Shown here: positions 1-8,539 of the stretch, in pieces | Layout of the letters: each line of letters begins with the position of its first letter | How positions within the stretch are numbered: the stretch's first letter is position 1 | Assembly: GCA_937974245.1 (NCBI GenBank) | Contig: CALJKV010000110.1 | Span: 248,001 to 312,000 of the forward strand | Length of the DNA stretch: 64,000 bases | Source: an uncultured Chloroflexota bacterium | GTDB taxonomy: Bacteria > Chloroflexota > Anaerolineae > Aggregatilineales > Phototrophicaceae | Direction of reading: 5' to 3' | Notes under the pieces: generated by a model | The model's database searches: none | What the model was told of the DNA's origin: nothing | Seen by the model: only the letters and a program-made list of their open reading frames with translations | Made by a program: the position numbers and the translations under genes

Positions 1-165
1 GACCTGAGTGATACCCGCCGTATACAGTGGCACGCTCGCGCCGACCACCGCCGCCAGCAGGACTCCGGCGATGATCGTCAGCCCTGAACGCCACTGCGCC
101 ACTAACCGCCGCGCCGCTAATTTGAGAAACCAGCCCAAAGCCGGTCTTTGCTGAATTCTGGTCAT
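1..165 (-). CDS. ABC transporter permease, FtsX/MacB-like, N-terminal fragment
   Basis: Only the first 55 codons lie in the window; the gene runs off the left edge. It reads from an ATG at 163-165. The protein begins with a basic stretch, then LAARRLVAQWRSG, then one hydrophobic helix of about 20 residues ending in ASVPLYTAG. This basic/helix/VPLYT layout is typical of the first membrane segment of large FtsX-type ABC permeases that export lipoproteins or peptides in Gram-positive-like and Chloroflexota genomes. The body of the gene, including the extracytoplasmic domain and the last three helices, is not visible, so the family call rests on the N-terminus alone. Confidence 0.55.
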   Translation of the reverse strand, partial: MTRIQQRPALGWFLKLAARRLVAQWRSGLTIIAGVLLAAVVGASVPLYTAGITQV

Positions 166-257
166 GAAATCCACAATGCTTGTGAGGACAGGCGAAGATT
201 ACCTATCGATTCTGCGAGATATCTTTTCAAAATTACCTCATTATATATCGGTGTGGT

Positions 258-2621
258 TCAATAGGGTTCAAAATGAAGCCGGGCGAGCACCCCCCAGATA
301 TGATCGGGCGCGGCGTTATAAATCGCCACGAACAGGGCAAGCGCTTCGTCATCGCGCCCCAACGCCTGGAGGCTGAGCGCCCGCATAAAATAACCATTCA
401 AATAGAAATCAATCAAGCGCCCATCGTCAATCTGAAACGTATCGCGGGTCAATAGCAAAACATCCGCGAATGCCCCCGCCGCAAAAGCATCATAGGAGGA
501 AAGGTATTCAGATAGTACGGGTTCAGGCGTGTCGGTTGGTTGCGGCGGCGCTGGCGTGGGGGGTAGCCAGGCGTAACGCTGCGTGGCGCTGTCCCAGGTA
601 TAGGTTTGTATTTCAGGCTCAATGGCATCATAATCCAGGTACGAGTTCGTGATCGTTTCCGGGAGAATACCAGGTAACTCCATCGAGTCATTACACATTG
701 GACCTTCGAATATATTCAACAGGCGTGAATCGTTCAGCCGAAAGATACTGGTTGCGGTTATAGGATACTCTCTGTCCTCAGAACATTCAGTATATATACC
801 CCCGCCCCATCCATAAGCCCTCCGCCAAGGTGGGATGCGGGCAAATTCGAACAAATCCCGCTTGAATAGCACCAGCGCATCGCCGGAATCGTTCGGGAGA
901 GCCTTGGTCTGGATGTCGTCAGCCTCACGGAATGGGTCAACCTGGGAGTCCGTATCAATGTTGTAGGTCTCGCCTGCGGGAGCCAGGAATATCTGAACAC
1001 CGGGGACATCCAGCCACAGAAGCCATTCAATTCGGCCATCCCGATTCAAATCCATTGGCAACCGGTACTGTATGCCAATGCCCAATTCCCCCAACACACT
1101 GTCCAGATTAGCGTCAACCGGGATGGAGAGGTCCTGTACTGCCTCCCGTACCAGCGGCGGCGCATCACACGAGGCATTCTCTGGGAAGTATGAATCATTT
1201 AGAATCCGATCAAGCCCCCAATCCTCATCAGTAATGTCCCATCGATTACGCGGCGGGTATTCAGCCATCAGGCGAAATGTCTCTATACATATCTGAAGCG
1301 GCGGGGCCTCACTGTCGTACAATTGGCGCAGCAGTTCGGCGTAGGTTTGCAGTTCGGCATCGTAAAATTCTTCCGCTGCCAGGGCCGTGAGCAGGGGTTC
1401 TGCCTGGTCGGGCTGCCCGGTCAGTAGATAGGCCAGAGCGGTTCGCATTCGCAGGTATTGGTAGCGTGTGTAGGCATAACTGAGGACAATTTCACTGGAA
1501 TTTTGAGTATAAATCGTAACCTCTGGTGGCGTGGTGATGAGGCTCAGCGCCTGCCGGTAATGCTGGAGCGCCCCGGCATAATCGCCTGTCCACATGGCTT
1601 CTTCCGCGTAACGCTGCTGGCAGCCTGCCGTATCCTCGTTGTACAGCTTGTCAACAGCATCTCGCTGGTATATATACTGGTCTTCCGCCGGGTCCCATAC
1701 ATAGGGATCGGTGCTGACCCATGAGCAGCCCCAGTTATCCCGCTGCTGCTCATGAAGGTAGATTTCTTTTGTGCCATCCGAGTCGGTATCAGTGAAGTCC
1801 CATGAAATCGTGGGGGAATACGGCCCGTTATCGCAGTACGTCCTTTCGGCAAAATACCTGACCTGGCCGAGTTGTTTTAACCTGCCCTCGCGCCAACCGA
1901 GAATATGCAGTGCGCCCAAATCGCCAAAACCAAAATCGCCATTCCCATCGGCTTCGCCCCCTTCCAGCAGCACCCACTCCGGCAGGCCATCGCCCGTCAG
2001 GTCGTCAAAAAGGGCTTCCGCCATGCCACCATCGCTGGAAACCCGATTGCCAATAGTGTAGTACCGTCCTTTCCAATCCAGCCCGGTATCCAGCAGGCGA
2101 TAACCATCTGCTGTCGGGACGGCGAGAAAAAACGCGGCGACTTCGGTATCGTCAAGGCATTGGTCACGGCTGACATACTGGCCCTTCATGGTGTCCAGCA
2201 CATACTCATTTTGGCCGTCGCCGTCAAAATCATGCGGGGTCACTACGATATAAATGTCACCCACCTGCGTCCGCGTGATGGTGCTTAAATCAACATCGTT
2301 TTCGTGCAACCAGGTCGCAAGCATCCGCCGCAGCCATTCGCCACGCAGTTGGAAATCATACTGTGAAATTTGCAGCGTATCGTAGGCGCGGCGATAGGTA
2401 TCGAAACTTACTGCGAGCGGGTCAGGGTAGAGGGTAAACAGGATGCGGTTAACCGCAGCAAAGATACGGTCGTAGTTTTCGGGCAGGTCGCCGTGAAAAG
2501 TGATGATGGCTTGAAAATAGGTGTCTGCAGCCGGTGTGGGCAGCAGCCGGTATTGGGTTTCCTGTGCCTGAACAGGCAGCACCAGCAGGACAAGCACCAT
2601 CAGCGCGCCAATTTTCTTCAT
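258..2621 (-). CDS. secreted protein with FG-GAP-like Ca-binding and TPR-like segments
   Basis: A 787-residue exported protein of unknown function. Residues 1-20 form a clear signal peptide ending VQAQ. At least four Asp-rich segments of the form DxDGDGxxE or DLNRDGxxE (about residues 133, 208, 278 and 524) look like the calcium-binding loops of FG-GAP/VCBS repeats. Two helical stretches, near 340 (YAEEAMWTGDYAGALQHYRQ) and at the C-terminus (LGRDDEALALF), resemble tetratricopeptide repeats. A Thr/Pro linker near residue 690 joins the last TPR-like part. It starts 75 bases after the ammonia-lyase gene on the same strand and may be co-transcribed, but nothing links the functions. A surface or periplasmic binding role is inference; no catalytic motif was seen. 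Confidence 0.8.
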   Translation of the reverse strand: MKKIGALMVLVLLVLPVQAQETQYRLLPTPAADTYFQAIITFHGDLPENYDRIFAAVNRILFTLYPDPLAVSFDTYRRAYDTLQISQYDFQLRGEWLRRMLATWLHENDVDLSTITRTQVGDIYIVVTPHDFDGDGQNEYVLDTMKGQYVSRDQCLDDTEVAAFFLAVPTADGYRLLDTGLDWKGRYYTIGNRVSSDGGMAEALFDDLTGDGLPEWVLLEGGEADGNGDFGFGDLGALHILGWREGRLKQLGQVRYFAERTYCDNGPYSPTISWDFTDTDSDGTKEIYLHEQQRDNWGCSWVSTDPYVWDPAEDQYIYQRDAVDKLYNEDTAGCQQRYAEEAMWTGDYAGALQHYRQALSLITTPPEVTIYTQNSSEIVLSYAYTRYQYLRMRTALAYLLTGQPDQAEPLLTALAAEEFYDAELQTYAELLRQLYDSEAPPLQICIETFRLMAEYPPRNRWDITDEDWGLDRILNDSYFPENASCDAPPLVREAVQDLSIPVDANLDSVLGELGIGIQYRLPMDLNRDGRIEWLLWLDVPGVQIFLAPAGETYNIDTDSQVDPFREADDIQTKALPNDSGDALVLFKRDLFEFARIPPWRRAYGWGGGIYTECSEDREYPITATSIFRLNDSRLLNIFEGPMCNDSMELPGILPETITNSYLDYDAIEPEIQTYTWDSATQRYAWLPPTPAPPQPTDTPEPVLSEYLSSYDAFAAGAFADVLLLTRDTFQIDDGRLIDFYLNGYFMRALSLQALGRDDEALALFVAIYNAAPDHIWGVLARLHFEPY

Positions 2622-2696
2622 GGCCTTGTTTCCTGCTTACCTTTCCACCTGTTCACAATCATACCCAATCCAGAAAGCTGAGTCCCACAATTGGTA

Positions 2697-4244
2697 TTAC
2701 GCTCCCGCTCCGGCGATTGCGCCGCGTCGCACCAGGTCAAACATCTGCTCCATATAGCGGTATAACACGGTGTCCTGCTCGATGAACGGGATGTGCTGGC
2801 GGATGAGGTCATAGACTGGCTGCGTTCCCTGGCCGAGCCGGGTATCTGCTCCCATCACTTCGCGCCGGAAGTCCACACCCTGCGCCGCCGCCATGAGTTC
2901 CAGCGCGATAATCCGTTCGGCATTGTCATTGATGCGCCGTGCCTTGAGTGCCGCGGTGACGCCCATACTCACATGATCTTCCACGTTGGCCGAGGTAGGG
3001 ATGGTATCCACGCTGGCAGGGTGGGAAAGCACCTTGCTCTCGGTCGCCATCGCCGCCGCCGTGTACTGGATAATCATAAAGCCGCTGTTGAGGCCGCCGT
3101 TCTTCGTCAAAAAAGCGGGGAGTGTGCTGGTGTTACTCGCCTCGTCAATCAGGCGCATGATGCGGCGCTCACTGATGTTGCCGAGTTCGCTCATCGCCAG
3201 TCCCAGGTAGTCCATCGCAATCGCCAGCGGTTCACCGTGAAAATTCCCGCCGGAAATCACGTCAATCTGCCCGGTCAGGTCGTCTATAAAAATCAGTGGG
3301 TTATCGGTGACGGCGTTGAGTTCAATTTCAAATGCCCAGCGGGCATAGGCGATGGCATCGCGTACCGCGCCGTGTACCTGCGGGATGCAGCGCAGCGTGT
3401 AGGCGTCCTGCACATTTACCGGGTCGTAGCCGCGTGTGAAGCCGCTGCCCGCCAGCAGTCGCCGCAAGTCCGCCGCGCATTCGATCTGGCGGGGGAAGGG
3501 GCGCAGGGCATGAATCCGTTCATCAAAGGCGAGGGTTGTGCCATGCAGTGCCTCCAGTGAAAGGCATCCGGCCCGGTCTGCCGATTCGTAGATGTTCTCC
3601 GCCCGGTGGGTTTCCAGCACACCCACCGCGCACATAATCGTCGTGCCGTTGGTCAGCGCCAACCCTTCTTTAGCCGCCAGTTTGATTGTTCCCAACCCCG
3701 CCCGCCGCATGGCCTCCGCGCCGTCGAGTCGTTCATCCTGATAGACGGCCTCACCTTCGCCAATGATCGGCAGTGCCATATGTGCCAGCGGTGCTAAGTC
3801 CCCGCTCGCGCCGAGTGACCCTTTTTCCGGGATGACCGGGTGGACGCCGCTGTTCAGCATATCGAGCAGCAGTTGCAGTGTCCCCAGTCGGATGCCGGAA
3901 TGCCCCCGTGCCAGCGTGTTGGCGCGAATCAGCATGATTGCCCGCACGGTAGGGGTATCGAAGGGCGCACCCACACCCACCGCATGGCTAACCAGGATAT
4001 TATATTGCAACAGTTCGACCTGCTCCGGCGGGATAACCCGTCCTTTGAACGCGCCAAACCCGGTGGTGATGCCGTAGGCGATGACGCCCTGTTTCAGCAG
4101 AGTTTGCACCGCATCGGCGGCACGAGTTACCCGGCGCTGTGCTGTTTCGCTCAACGCAACTGCCGGACTGCCCGGTTCGCCATGAGCGACAGCGATCACC
4201 TGCTCAATGGTCAATCCTTCACCATCTATGATGATTGTGTCCAT
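2697..4244 (-). CDS. hutH: histidine ammonia-lyase (aromatic amino acid lyase family)
   Basis: Removes ammonia from L-histidine to give urocanate, the first step of histidine breakdown. The 515-residue length fits the family (about 500-520). The Ala-Ser-Gly triad that forms the MIO cofactor is seen at residues 146-148 inside GSLGASGDLAPLAH, and the conserved active-site Tyr lies in YGITTGFG near residue 57. The substrate-selectivity positions read Ser-His (SHAVGVG, about 86-87), as in histidine rather than phenylalanine lyases. No hutU, hutI, hutG or regulator is nearby, so urocanate would have to be used by enzymes encoded elsewhere, or the enzyme may serve another aromatic substrate. The family is certain; the exact substrate is likely but unproven. 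Confidence 0.88.
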   Translation of the reverse strand: MDTIIIDGEGLTIEQVIAVAHGEPGSPAVALSETAQRRVTRAADAVQTLLKQGVIAYGITTGFGAFKGRVIPPEQVELLQYNILVSHAVGVGAPFDTPTVRAIMLIRANTLARGHSGIRLGTLQLLLDMLNSGVHPVIPEKGSLGASGDLAPLAHMALPIIGEGEAVYQDERLDGAEAMRRAGLGTIKLAAKEGLALTNGTTIMCAVGVLETHRAENIYESADRAGCLSLEALHGTTLAFDERIHALRPFPRQIECAADLRRLLAGSGFTRGYDPVNVQDAYTLRCIPQVHGAVRDAIAYARWAFEIELNAVTDNPLIFIDDLTGQIDVISGGNFHGEPLAIAMDYLGLAMSELGNISERRIMRLIDEASNTSTLPAFLTKNGGLNSGFMIIQYTAAAMATESKVLSHPASVDTIPTSANVEDHVSMGVTAALKARRINDNAERIIALELMAAAQGVDFRREVMGADTRLGQGTQPVYDLIRQHIPFIEQDTVLYRYMEQMFDLVRRGAIAGAGA

Positions 4245-4324
4245 TTTGTTCCTTTAAGAAGAAGTACCCTGTATGAGTGAAAAGTACAGCATAGCGCGAT
4301 TGGCGTGGTTGGTCAAAGCTGGAA

Positions 4325-4354
4325 TTAAAAACCGCCCCAGAGAACCGAGGCGGT
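4325..4354 (-). terminator. Rho-independent terminator after the GlsB-like gene
   Basis: On the minus strand, ACCGCC...GGCGGT (positions 4331-4336 and 4349-4354) forms a stem followed by a T run (complement of 4326-4330). It lies between the small membrane protein gene and hutH and would end the upstream transcript. Confidence 0.75.
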
Positions 4355-4384
4355 GTGGGAAACATGAACGGCCTATGGATACCG

Positions 4385-4681
4385 TTAACGGCGAATCGCC
4401 CGCCCGATAAAGATCAGGATCATCGCGCCAACTGTCGCAACCACAAGATTGACCAGTAACAGTCCGAGTCCGCCGTCTGGTTTATACAGATCGAACAGAC
4501 TCGCCACGAAGCCCCCTACCAGCGCCCCCAGCAGGCCGAGGACGAGGTCATTAATCAACGGGCGGTCTTTCGCCCCCATGAACCGCCGGGCCAGAGCGCC
4601 CGCAATCGCGCCGACAATCAACCACCCGATACAGATAAAGGGTGCGCTGATAATGCCGCCAATGATCCCCCCAATATCCAT
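4385..4681 (-). CDS. GlsB/YeaQ/YmgE-family small membrane protein
   Basis: A 98-residue protein with three hydrophobic helices and the glycine-rich pattern of the transglycosylase-associated family (GWLIVGAIAGALARRFMGA, then LVLGLLGALVGGFVASLF). Members are small inner-membrane proteins often induced by stress; despite the family name no enzymatic activity is established. The N-terminus MDIGGIIGG fits the usual start and the length is a little longer than the common 80-90. A terminator follows the stop codon, which suggests a short, independent transcript. Confidence 0.85.
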   Translation of the reverse strand: MDIGGIIGGIISAPFICIGWLIVGAIAGALARRFMGAKDRPLINDLVLGLLGALVGGFVASLFDLYKPDGGLGLLLVNLVVATVGAMILIFIGRAIRR

Positions 4682-4782
4682 GTCTAATACCCTTTCAACC
4701 TATTTTCCTGATGGTTGTGTTGGAAAACCAGCACAGTCTAATAGTACATCAGTTCGGATGGCTGTGCTACTCTTTACGCATG

Positions 4783-4855
4783 TCACGAGGGGGACTCGCC
4801 GTTCCACTGGAAGAACAGGCCGCTGGCGCTTTCAGCAGGTCTGCGGTCAGCGGAG
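4783..4855 (-). pseudogene. fossil C-terminus of a third SDR oxidoreductase
   Basis: Just past the stop of the DinB-like gene, the minus strand encodes SASGLFFQWNGESPS followed by a stop. This lines up with the C-terminal ends of the two intact SDR genes nearby (NGKFFKWNGEPHPW and TGQFLRWDGQQNPW). No start or upstream SDR body precedes it, because the DinB-like gene occupies that DNA, so it is best read as the remnant of a former third copy. One reading frame reaches back through the end of DinB, but its protein there resembles nothing. The remnant is short, so the assignment rests on the F-x-W-x-G motif and on position. Confidence 0.6.
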
Positions 4856-5338
4856 AGACAGTGCATCACGAACTTCAACGGCGTGGGCGTCATAATGCCG
4901 TTTGACGTAACGAAATAACATCTCAATCGTGACAAACCCATCCAGCATCGGGTCCCAGCCAGGGTAAACCGCCCCTTTTTGCCACTCATCATCGCGTATG
5001 GTCTGTAACGCGGCTAAAACCCGCCGGTGTGCTTCGTCGTATGCCTCATGAATCGTTTCCAGGGTATAGCGCCGTGCGCCCCGCTTCGTGTTCCACTCGT
5101 TGAGCCGGTGAAAGATGAAGGCTGGCGGCAGCAGAAGCCGCTGGAAGCGCCGGATCATCCTCAGGTCAGCCGTCATCAAACGGGGCGCAACCGTAATGTG
5201 ATACAGCATCTCGCCGACATCCCATGCCGGGTTGTGTGCTGGCTTGTGCCAGTCTTCGGGTGAAATCTCAGCCATGAGCGCGTAATAAGCGCGGCGGGTT
5301 TCCTCCAGTTCGCGCCGGATGTCCTCGCGTATGTTCAC
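4847..5338 (-). CDS. DinB-like metal-dependent protein
   Basis: A 163-residue protein of the DinB/YfiT four-helix-bundle superfamily, whose members are often metal-dependent and take part in thiol transfer or damage response. The bundle shows ELEETRRAYYALMAEI, then WDVGEMLYHI with a candidate metal His, and a C-terminal HYDAH pair that would complete a His triad. I chose the GTG at 5336-5338 because a strong AAGGAGGAG ribosome site lies just before it; a longer reading to 5410 would run into the SDR gene. The gene sits 19 bases after the SDR gene at 5358-6062 and is probably in one operon with the two SDR genes. Substrate unknown. Confidence 0.75.
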   Translation of the reverse strand: MNIREDIRRELEETRRAYYALMAEISPEDWHKPAHNPAWDVGEMLYHITVAPRLMTADLRMIRRFQRLLLPPAFIFHRLNEWNTKRGARRYTLETIHEAYDEAHRRVLAALQTIRDDEWQKGAVYPGWDPMLDGFVTIEMLFRYVKRHYDAHAVEVRDALSLR

Positions 5339-5357
5339 AAATCTCCTCCTTGCAGGA

Positions 5358-6062
5358 TTACCAGGGGTGCGGCTCACCATTCCACTTGAAGAATTTACCG
5401 TTTTCGGCACTCGTCAGGTTGTTAATCAGCTTGATAATTCCGCTTATTGATTCGGCGGGTGTCAGGGCAGCGTGTATACCCCCCATGTCAGTTTGCACCC
5501 AGCCGGGGTGCAGCATGATCGTGATAATCCCGGCAGATTGGAGGTCAGCGGCCAGGCAGCGAGTCACCATGTTGAGGGCCGCTTTGCTGGCGGCATAAGC
5601 ATACGACCCACCTGATGTTTTCCAGGTCATAGAACCGACCTGAGTTGAAATGTTGACAAGGCGCGGTTGAATGCCTTTCTCAAGCAGCCCCTGGAAAGCT
5701 CTGGCGACCAGCAGCGGGGCGACGGCATTCACAGTAAATGTGGTTTGCATGGTTTCTGCCGAAATTTGGGCCAGCGACTGGATGCCCGGCGGGTTAATGG
5801 CGGCGTTGTTGATGAGGATGTCCAGCGCCTCGACTTCTCCCGCGACTATCTGAACGGCCTCGGCAATGGCTGCCTCGTCGGTGACATCCAGTGGGATGAC
5901 CATCAGGCGGTCAGGGTGGGTGGCGACCAGTGCTTGCAGTTCACCAGCGGCCTCTGGCTGGCGGGCGGTAGCGAAAATCCGCGTAGCGTCCTGCCCCAGG
6001 TATTGGCGTACCAGTTCCAGGCCGATGCCCCGGTTCGCGCCGGTGATGAAAATGCGTTTCAT
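5358..6062 (-). CDS. short-chain dehydrogenase/reductase (SDR), copy 2
   Basis: A 234-residue classical SDR expected to use NAD(P)H on an unknown carbonyl or alcohol. The Rossmann motif TGANRGIG sits at residues 7-14, NNAAINPPG marks the conserved Asn region, and the catalytic pair appears in SYAYAASKAALNM (YxxxK), with Ser in the preceding strand. The overall pattern is close to the C-factor/CsgA-like subgroup. It is a tandem paralogue of the gene at 6080-6787: the first 22 residues differ by one position, while the C-terminal half has drifted. It lies 17 bases downstream of that gene with its own ribosome site. Confidence 0.88.
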   Translation of the reverse strand: MKRIFITGANRGIGLELVRQYLGQDATRIFATARQPEAAGELQALVATHPDRLMVIPLDVTDEAAIAEAVQIVAGEVEALDILINNAAINPPGIQSLAQISAETMQTTFTVNAVAPLLVARAFQGLLEKGIQPRLVNISTQVGSMTWKTSGGSYAYAASKAALNMVTRCLAADLQSAGIITIMLHPGWVQTDMGGIHAALTPAESISGIIKLINNLTSAENGKFFKWNGEPHPW

Positions 6063-6079
6063 GATGCCTCCTTGTTAAG

Positions 6080-6787
6080 CTACCAGGGATTCTGCTGACC
6101 ATCCCAGCGCAGGAACTGCCCAGTTTGCGCCAGGTTCAGGCTTTCGACCACAGCGCGTATGCCGTGTGCCGATTCCTGCGGTGTGAGGTCGGCTTCCGGG
6201 CTGCCCATGTCGGTTTGCACCCAGCCAGGATCAAGTGCGATGATTGTGATTTTATCGCGCCGCAGATCGGATGCCAGTCCACGTGTAACCATATTGAGTG
6301 CTGCTTTACTGGCGCAGTAGGCGTAATCCGCCCCGTAGGTTCGTTCCGCCAACGACCCCATCTCGGATGAAATATTGATGATGCGCGGATTATGTCCGTT
6401 CCGCAACAAGTTGAGAAGTTCCTTAACGATCATGAGTGGCGCGGCGGTGTTCACATGCAGGGTATGGAGCATCGTTTCCACGCTGATTCCATCCAGCGTT
6501 TGCGTATCCTCCGGCGGGTTAATGGCGGCATTGTTGATGAGGATGTCCAGCACTTCGACCTGTCCGGCCACAGTCTGGGCAGCCTGCGCGATAGATGACT
6601 TGTCGGTCACTTCCAGCGGGATGAGCGACAGGCGGCCAGGGTAGGCGGCGACCAGTGCTCGTAATGCAGAGGCAGTTTCTGGTTGGCGGGCGGCGGCAAA
6701 TATCCGCGTATCACGCTGTCCCAGGTATTGGCGTACCAGTTCCAGGCCGATGCCCCGGTTTGCGCCGGTGATGAAAATGCGTTCCAT
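6080..6787 (-). CDS. short-chain dehydrogenase/reductase (SDR), copy 1
   Basis: A 235-residue SDR, the first gene of a three-gene minus-strand run (SDR, SDR, DinB-like). It shows TGANRGIG near the N-terminus, NNAAINPPE, and the YxxxK catalytic pair in DYAYCASKAALNM. It is clearly duplicated with the following gene; differences cluster in the substrate-side C-terminal half, which hints at divergence in substrate while cofactor use is kept. An AAGGAGAAATTC ribosome site precedes the ATG. Substrate cannot be told from sequence. Confidence 0.88.
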   Translation of the reverse strand: MERIFITGANRGIGLELVRQYLGQRDTRIFAAARQPETASALRALVAAYPGRLSLIPLEVTDKSSIAQAAQTVAGQVEVLDILINNAAINPPEDTQTLDGISVETMLHTLHVNTAAPLMIVKELLNLLRNGHNPRIINISSEMGSLAERTYGADYAYCASKAALNMVTRGLASDLRRDKITIIALDPGWVQTDMGSPEADLTPQESAHGIRAVVESLNLAQTGQFLRWDGQQNPW

Positions 6788-6965
6788 GAATTTCTCCTTG
6801 TATGTTCGTCAGGGCTGCAAGTTGTGTTTCCTCCCTGAGGCCCAGGATATTATGAATAATGGACTGTAATCTATTTCAGTCTTCAACAGAATTGAATTCT
6901 CTGCCAACGCGCTGGGCGATCAGGAATCCAACGATTGTGCTTTACGAAATTTATTAATCATGCAG

Positions 6966-6993
6966 TTTTTGCTTGCAACGGCTATGCTACACT
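6966..6993 (+). promoter_or_regulatory. candidate sigma-70 promoter with extended -10
   Basis: TATGCTACACT (TACACT at 6988-6993, preceded by TGC) is an extended -10 element, with a poor TTTTTG -35 sixteen bases upstream. It would drive the small gene at 7051 and the metallophosphoesterase. The same ATGCTACA core appears before rpsB and the SHMT-GcvT gene. Confidence 0.45.
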
Positions 6994-7050
6994 AATTGTA
7001 ATAAGCGGGTTCAACATTGTGTAGAACATATGGTGAGGATAAGATAGCGT

Positions 7051-7266
7051 ATGGTAAATTCTGAACACACTCATGCTACTAACCCGATTTCCGAGGCACT
7101 CAGCGCAATGCTGGAAAAGCGTGCTGCCCGTCCGAAAGATGTCTACCGGCTGGCGGTAATCCTGGAGAGCGTGCTGGAATCGCTGGATAACCCCACCGCG
7201 CTCAAGACGATTCGTCAGGAACTGCGGGTGCTCATCAAAGACCTGTCACAGGCCGTTTCTGAATAA
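7051..7266 (+). CDS. small hypothetical protein, helical
   Basis: A 70-residue protein I do not recognise. It is charged and predicted mostly helical, with a Leu-rich C-terminal half (ALKTIRQELRVLIKDLS). A purine-rich GGTGAGGATAAG stretch precedes the ATG, and a promoter-like element lies about 60 bases upstream. It ends 29 bases before the metallophosphoesterase gene on the same strand, so the two are probably co-transcribed. No membrane segment and no cysteine. It may be a small regulatory or adaptor protein, but that is a guess. Confidence 0.6.
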   Translation: MVNSEHTHATNPISEALSAMLEKRAARPKDVYRLAVILESVLESLDNPTALKTIRQELRVLIKDLSQAVSE

Positions 7267-7295
7267 CACTGTTCACACAAAGGTATTGACTGTCG

Positions 7296-8471
7296 ATGGC
7301 ACAGCCCCCAACGGTTGAAGTAGACCCGCTCGAACACTCGCCGCTGCATACACTACTTGTCCAAAGCAACCGCCTGCAATCGCTGCCAGTATGGGTGGTT
7401 GGTCTGGTGATCGTCGTAAGCAGCTTTCTGGTCGCCACTGCCTGGTCAGGGCAGGGTGATCTGCCGGTGGCTATTGCAACCGGAGCGTACCTGATTGTGA
7501 TTGTCCTCATCTGGGCGCTGCTGGCTTTACTGCCGCGTAGTGGACGCAGCTTTGGGCCGGATCGCCCGTCGGTGCTGGCGCTGGCGGTTGTGCTGCTGAT
7601 CCTGCAAGCCGCGCTGGGACTTGCCGCCGCGCCGGCCTGGATTGGCGTGGCTATGTTGGCAGTGATGGTCGCCGTTGTCTACTATTCTACCTGGGTCGAA
7701 CCCTTCAGGCTCGGTATCAGCCGGGAAACCCTGATAACCCCGAAATGGGATGGACAGTCCGCCCCGCTGCGGCTGCTCCAGATTGGCGACATCCACATGG
7801 AACGGGTCACGCCCCGCGAGCGCGACCTCAACCGGATAATAAACGAACTACAACCGGATGTGATTGTATTCACCGGAGATTTCGTGAATCTCTCGAATAC
7901 ACATGACCCGACAGCCGAAGCGGCAATCCGGCAGGTGATCGGGCAGTGGCAGGCGCCGCTGGGTGTGTACTGCGTCTCTGGTACGCCGCTGGTCGAACCG
8001 CTGGACCGTGTTAAATCGTTTGTGCATGGCCTTGATAACCTCGCCCTCCTGCCGAATGAGTGGGCGTGCGTTGAGACACCGGGCGGTAGGTTAAATATCC
8101 TGGGGCTGGTCGTGACCCATGACATGGATAAAGACCGTGCTTTGTTAGGACGCATGATGCAGCATGCCCCAGACGACGGCCTGCACCTGCTGCTGATGCA
8201 CCCGCCGGACATCGCGCCTGAAGCCAATGAGGCGGGCATTGACCTGTATTTGTGCGGCCATACGCACGGTGGACAGATACGCCTTCCGGGAATTGGGGCG
8301 TTGTTTTCCAGCAGCCACCTGGGCAACCGCTTCATCATGGGGCGCTATGAATTGGGCACGACGACGCTCTATACGGCGCGTGGTGTTGGCCTGGAAGGGC
8401 TGGGCGCTCCCCGTGCCCGCTTCCTCTGTCCGCCGGAAATCGTACTATGGGAGATCAAAGGGGTGTCATAA
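7296..8471 (+). CDS. membrane-anchored metallophosphoesterase with altered GNHD motif
   Basis: A 391-residue protein with about four N-terminal hydrophobic helices (residues 30-130), then a calcineurin-like phosphoesterase domain, similar in layout to YkuE-type enzymes. Metal ligands are visible as GDIH (D165, H167), TGD (D195), a His in LLLMHPPD and CGHTHGGQ near residue 310. The motif normally reading GNHD/E, which supplies an Asn metal ligand and the catalytic His, reads SGTPLV at 228-233 instead. The frame is open through this point, so it is a substitution and not a frameshift. Activity is therefore uncertain. Substrate in this family is often a lipid or nucleotide phosphate. Confidence 0.82.
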   Translation: MAQPPTVEVDPLEHSPLHTLLVQSNRLQSLPVWVVGLVIVVSSFLVATAWSGQGDLPVAIATGAYLIVIVLIWALLALLPRSGRSFGPDRPSVLALAVVLLILQAALGLAAAPAWIGVAMLAVMVAVVYYSTWVEPFRLGISRETLITPKWDGQSAPLRLLQIGDIHMERVTPRERDLNRIINELQPDVIVFTGDFVNLSNTHDPTAEAAIRQVIGQWQAPLGVYCVSGTPLVEPLDRVKSFVHGLDNLALLPNEWACVETPGGRLNILGLVVTHDMDKDRALLGRMMQHAPDDGLHLLLMHPPDIAPEANEAGIDLYLCGHTHGGQIRLPGIGALFSSSHLGNRFIMGRYELGTTTLYTARGVGLEGLGAPRARFLCPPEIVLWEIKGVS

Positions 8472-8490
8472 ACCCCGCGCAGATCATCGA

Positions 8491-8525
8491 GTAGGGGAGC
8501 ATTTCCGCCAGCGTGCTGCCCCTAC
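8491..8525. repeat. GTAGGGG...CCCCTAC inverted repeat between convergent genes
   Basis: GTAGGGGAGCA pairs with TGCTGCCCCTAC with one bulged base. It sits between two converging genes and could act as a bidirectional terminator. It shares its ends with elements at 12873 and 40046. Confidence 0.6.
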
Positions 8526-8539
8526 GCCAGGATTTCTGC

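Noticed and set aside
164..376. short open frame at the left edge, on the plus strand
   Set aside because: It overlaps the ends of two well supported minus-strand genes and has low-complexity composition with no ribosome site.
1905..2288. open frame opposite the secreted TPR-like protein
   Set aside because: It is a shadow of the minus-strand gene; composition and lack of a start signal give no support.
4783..4992. 69-residue open frame containing FFQWNGESPS
   Set aside because: Only its last residues resemble SDR; the rest is the wrong frame of DinB. I keep the tail as a fossil instead of a gene.
7980..7991. possible frameshift in the metallophosphoesterase at the missing GNHD motif
   Set aside because: The frame stays open and the surrounding strands align normally; no one-base change restores GNHD.
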